NCBI GenBank assembly: GCA_016177355.1
Contig: JACOVL010000023.1
Coordinates: forward strand, 1-6,591
DNA length: 6,591 nt
Reading direction: 5' to 3'
Source of the DNA: Betaproteobacteria bacterium
GTDB taxonomy: Bacteria; Pseudomonadota; Gammaproteobacteria; Burkholderiales; SG8-41
The position numbers were made by a program, and so were the translations under genes. The notes below the pieces were generated by a model that worked only from the letters and a program-made list of their open reading frames with translations, was not told where the DNA came from and made no database searches. Positions 4,872 to 6,591 of this stretch are shown one piece after another. Each line of letters begins with the position of its first letter. Within the stretch, counting starts at the first letter, position 1.

Positions 4872-6271
4872 AGGACTATCACGTCGCCGATATCGGGCTC
4901 GCCGGTTTCGGACGCAAGGAAATCGCCATCGCCGAGACCGAGATGCCCGGCCTGATGGCGGTGCGCGAGGAGTTCGGGGGCAAGCAGCCGCTGAAGGGCG
5001 CGCGCATCGCCGGATCGCTCCACATGACGATCCAGACCGCGGTGCTGATCGAGACGCTCGTGAAGCTCGGCGCGGAAGTGCGCTGGGCTTCCTGCAACAT
5101 CTTCTCGACCCAGGACCACGCGGCGGCGGCGATCGCGGCCGCCGGCGTGCCGGTGTTCGCCTACAAGGGCGAGAGCCTCCCCGAGTACTGGGAATTTACC
5201 CACCGCATCATGGAATGGACCGGTAACGGAAATGGGGGCGGCACGCCCAACATGATCCTCGACGACGGCGGTGACGCGACGCTGCTGGTGACGCTCGGCG
5301 CGCGCGCGGAGAAGGACCCCTCGCTGGTCTCGCGCCCGGCGAACGAGGAGGAGACGGTCCTCTACGGCGCGATCCGCAAGCGCCTGAAGGACAAGCCCGG
5401 CTATTATTCCCGCATCCAGACGAACATCAAGGGCGTCACCGAGGAGACCACCACCGGCGTGCACCGGCTCTACCAGATGGAGAAGGAAGGCCGGCTGCCG
5501 TTCCCCGCGATCAACGTCAACGACTCGGTGACCAAGTCCAAGTTCGACAACCTCTACGGCTGCCGCGAGTCTCTGGTGGACGGCATCAAGCGCGCGACCG
5601 ACGTGATGATCGCGGGCAAGGTGGCGCTGGTCGCGGGCTACGGCGACGTCGGCAAGGGCTGCGCGCAGTCGCTGCGCGGCCTGGGCGCAGCGGTGTGGGT
5701 GACCGAGATCGACCCGATCTGCGCGCTGCAGGCGGCGATGGAGGGCTACCGCGTGGTGACGATGGATTACGCGGCCAACAAGGCGGACATCTTCGTCACC
5801 GCCACCGGCAACCTGCGCGTCATCGGGCACGAGCACATGAAGCGCATGAAGCACAACGCGATCGTCGCCAACATCGGGCATTTCGACTCCGAGATCGACA
5901 TCGCGAGCCTGAAGCAGTACCCGTGGGACAATATCAAGCCGCAGGTGGACCACGTGATCTTTCCCGACGGCAAGCGCCTGATCGTGCTCGCGGAAGGCCG
6001 GCTGGTCAACCTCGGCTGCGCCACCGGCCATCCGAGCTTCGTCATGTCGAATTCCTTCACCAACCAGGTGCTGGCCCAGGTCGAGCTCTACGGCAACACG
6101 GCAAAGTACGGAAAGAAGGTCTACGTGCTGCCGAAGCATCTCGACGAGCGCGTCGCGCGGCTGCACCTGAGGAAGCTCGGCGCCGAGCTCACGGTGATGA
6201 CCGAGGAGCAGTGCCGCTACGTCGGCCTCGACATCGACGGGCCGTACAAGCCGGACCATTATCGTTACTAG
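4868..6271 (+). CDS. ahcY: Adenosylhomocysteinase (S-adenosyl-L-homocysteine hydrolase)
   Basis: AhcY splits S-adenosylhomocysteine, the inhibitory by-product of SAM-dependent methylation, into adenosine and homocysteine, using tightly bound NAD. It is a cytosolic oligomer. Visible landmarks are the opening YHVADIGLAGFGRKEI, LDDGGD (131-136, catalytic Asp region), TEETTTGV (191-198) and NVNDSVTKSKFDN (216-228, with Lys223 and Asp227 matching the human catalytic Lys186 and Asp190). The NAD-binding AGYGDVGKG is at 256-264, and the C-terminal KPDHYRY contains the Lys and Tyr that reach the neighbouring subunit's NAD. At 467 residues it is the long form, with an insert around 147-190 that the mammalian enzyme lacks. 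The start at 4868 is set by GGAGG and homologue-like residues. The frame stays open upstream across metK, but that part does not encode AhcY-like sequence. It lies between metK and metF with almost no spacing. Confidence 0.98.
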   Translation: MKDYHVADIGLAGFGRKEIAIAETEMPGLMAVREEFGGKQPLKGARIAGSLHMTIQTAVLIETLVKLGAEVRWASCNIFSTQDHAAAAIAAAGVPVFAYKGESLPEYWEFTHRIMEWTGNGNGGGTPNMILDDGGDATLLVTLGARAEKDPSLVSRPANEEETVLYGAIRKRLKDKPGYYSRIQTNIKGVTEETTTGVHRLYQMEKEGRLPFPAINVNDSVTKSKFDNLYGCRESLVDGIKRATDVMIAGKVALVAGYGDVGKGCAQSLRGLGAAVWVTEIDPICALQAAMEGYRVVTMDYAANKADIFVTATGNLRVIGHEHMKRMKHNAIVANIGHFDSEIDIASLKQYPWDNIKPQVDHVIFPDGKRLIVLAEGRLVNLGCATGHPSFVMSNSFTNQVLAQVELYGNTAKYGKKVYVLPKHLDERVARLHLRKLGAELTVMTEEQCRYVGLDIDGPYKPDHYRY

Positions 6272-6277
6272 ACCGCC

Positions 6278-6591
6278 GTGCAGTCGCAGAAGAAACTTTC
6301 CCGGACGTTCAGCTTCGAGTTCTTCCCGCCGAAAACGGCCGAAGGCAAGGAGAGGCTGCGCGCGACCTGGCGGCAGCTCGGGCAACTCAAGCCCAGGTTC
6401 TTCTCGTGTACGTTCGGCGCGGGCGGCTCCACGCGCGAGGGCACGCTCGAGACCGTGCTGGAAATCCGCGCCGCCGGCTTCGAGGCGGCGCCGCATCTCT
6501 CCTGCATCGCCTCGTCGCGCGCCGACCTGAAGGCGCAGCTCGAGCGCTACCGCAGCCACGGCATCCGGCACATCGTGGCGCTGCGCGGCGA
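6278..6591 (+). CDS. metF: 5,10-methylenetetrahydrofolate reductase, N-terminal part (cut by window end)
   Basis: MetF reduces 5,10-methylenetetrahydrofolate to 5-methyltetrahydrofolate with NADH and FAD, supplying the methyl group that turns homocysteine into methionine. The 104 complete codons include the start of the TIM-barrel: FSFEFFPPKT, with Glu14 matching E. coli catalytic Glu28, then LKPRFFSCTFGAGGSTREGT, APHLSCIA and GIRHIVALRG. The window ends inside the next codon, expected to be the Asp of the FAD-site RGD. The start must be after the ahcY TAG (6269-6271), which is in the same frame, and the only candidate is GTG at 6278-6280. There is no Shine-Dalgarno, so translation probably depends on ribosomes finishing ahcY 6 nt upstream. 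The product closes the metK-ahcY-metF methyl cycle. Confidence 0.95.
   Translation, partial: MQSQKKLSRTFSFEFFPPKTAEGKERLRATWRQLGQLKPRFFSCTFGAGGSTREGTLETVLEIRAAGFEAAPHLSCIASSRADLKAQLERYRSHGIRHIVALRG

Noticed and set aside
4781..6571. A 596-codon open frame antisense to ahcY and metF
   Set aside because: It lies opposite two clearly identified enzymes, is rich in Arg, His and Val as expected from reversed GC-rich codons, and shows no domain motif.

Overview
The window is ordinary, gene-dense, GC-rich chromosome of a proteobacterium, most likely a betaproteobacterium. The evidence for that is gene order and protein character. An LpxL-type acyltransferase diverges from metK, metK is followed by ahcY and metF, and dapF, a DUF484 gene and xerC lie downstream of the acyltransferase. 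AhcY is the long bacterial form. The genus cannot be named from the sequence alone. No mobile element, CRISPR array, tRNA or rRNA was seen, and no stretch longer than about 205 bases lacks a gene.

Left arm (1-3500), all on the minus strand and transcribed towards position 1. In transcription order it holds lpxL/htrB-type lipid A acyltransferase (3500-2634), a GNAT acetyltransferase (2622-2080), dapF (1958-1128), a DUF484 protein (1114-461) and the 5' part of xerC (431 to beyond position 1). Gaps are 11, 121, 13 and 29 nt. The 121-nt gap is AT-rich and carries a plausible promoter for dapF. This suggests two transcription units, lpxL-GNAT and dapF-DUF484-xerC, although no terminator separates them. 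The dapF-DUF484-xerC order is also found in gammaproteobacteria such as E. coli (dapF-yigA-xerC).

Divergent control region (3501-3704). It contains a palindromic TTTATAAA, two direct GTCATTTT repeats one helical turn apart, a weak sigma70-like promoter for metK, and an inverted repeat that runs into the metK start codon. No SAM or SAH riboswitch was recognised by eye.

Right arm (3705-6591), plus strand. This is a compact activated-methyl-cycle operon. MetK makes S-adenosylmethionine. AhcY, whose start overlaps the metK stop by 4 nt, clears S-adenosylhomocysteine and releases homocysteine. MetF, with a GTG start 6 nt after the ahcY stop and cut by the window end, makes the 5-methyltetrahydrofolate used to remethylate homocysteine. 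All proteins look intact, with their key residues present. The points most worth a second look are small regulatory ones: the structured, Shine-Dalgarno-less metK start, the tandem repeats before its promoter, the same-frame ahcY/metF junction, and the GNAT gene between lpxL and dapF. I found no convincing sign of a wholly new system.
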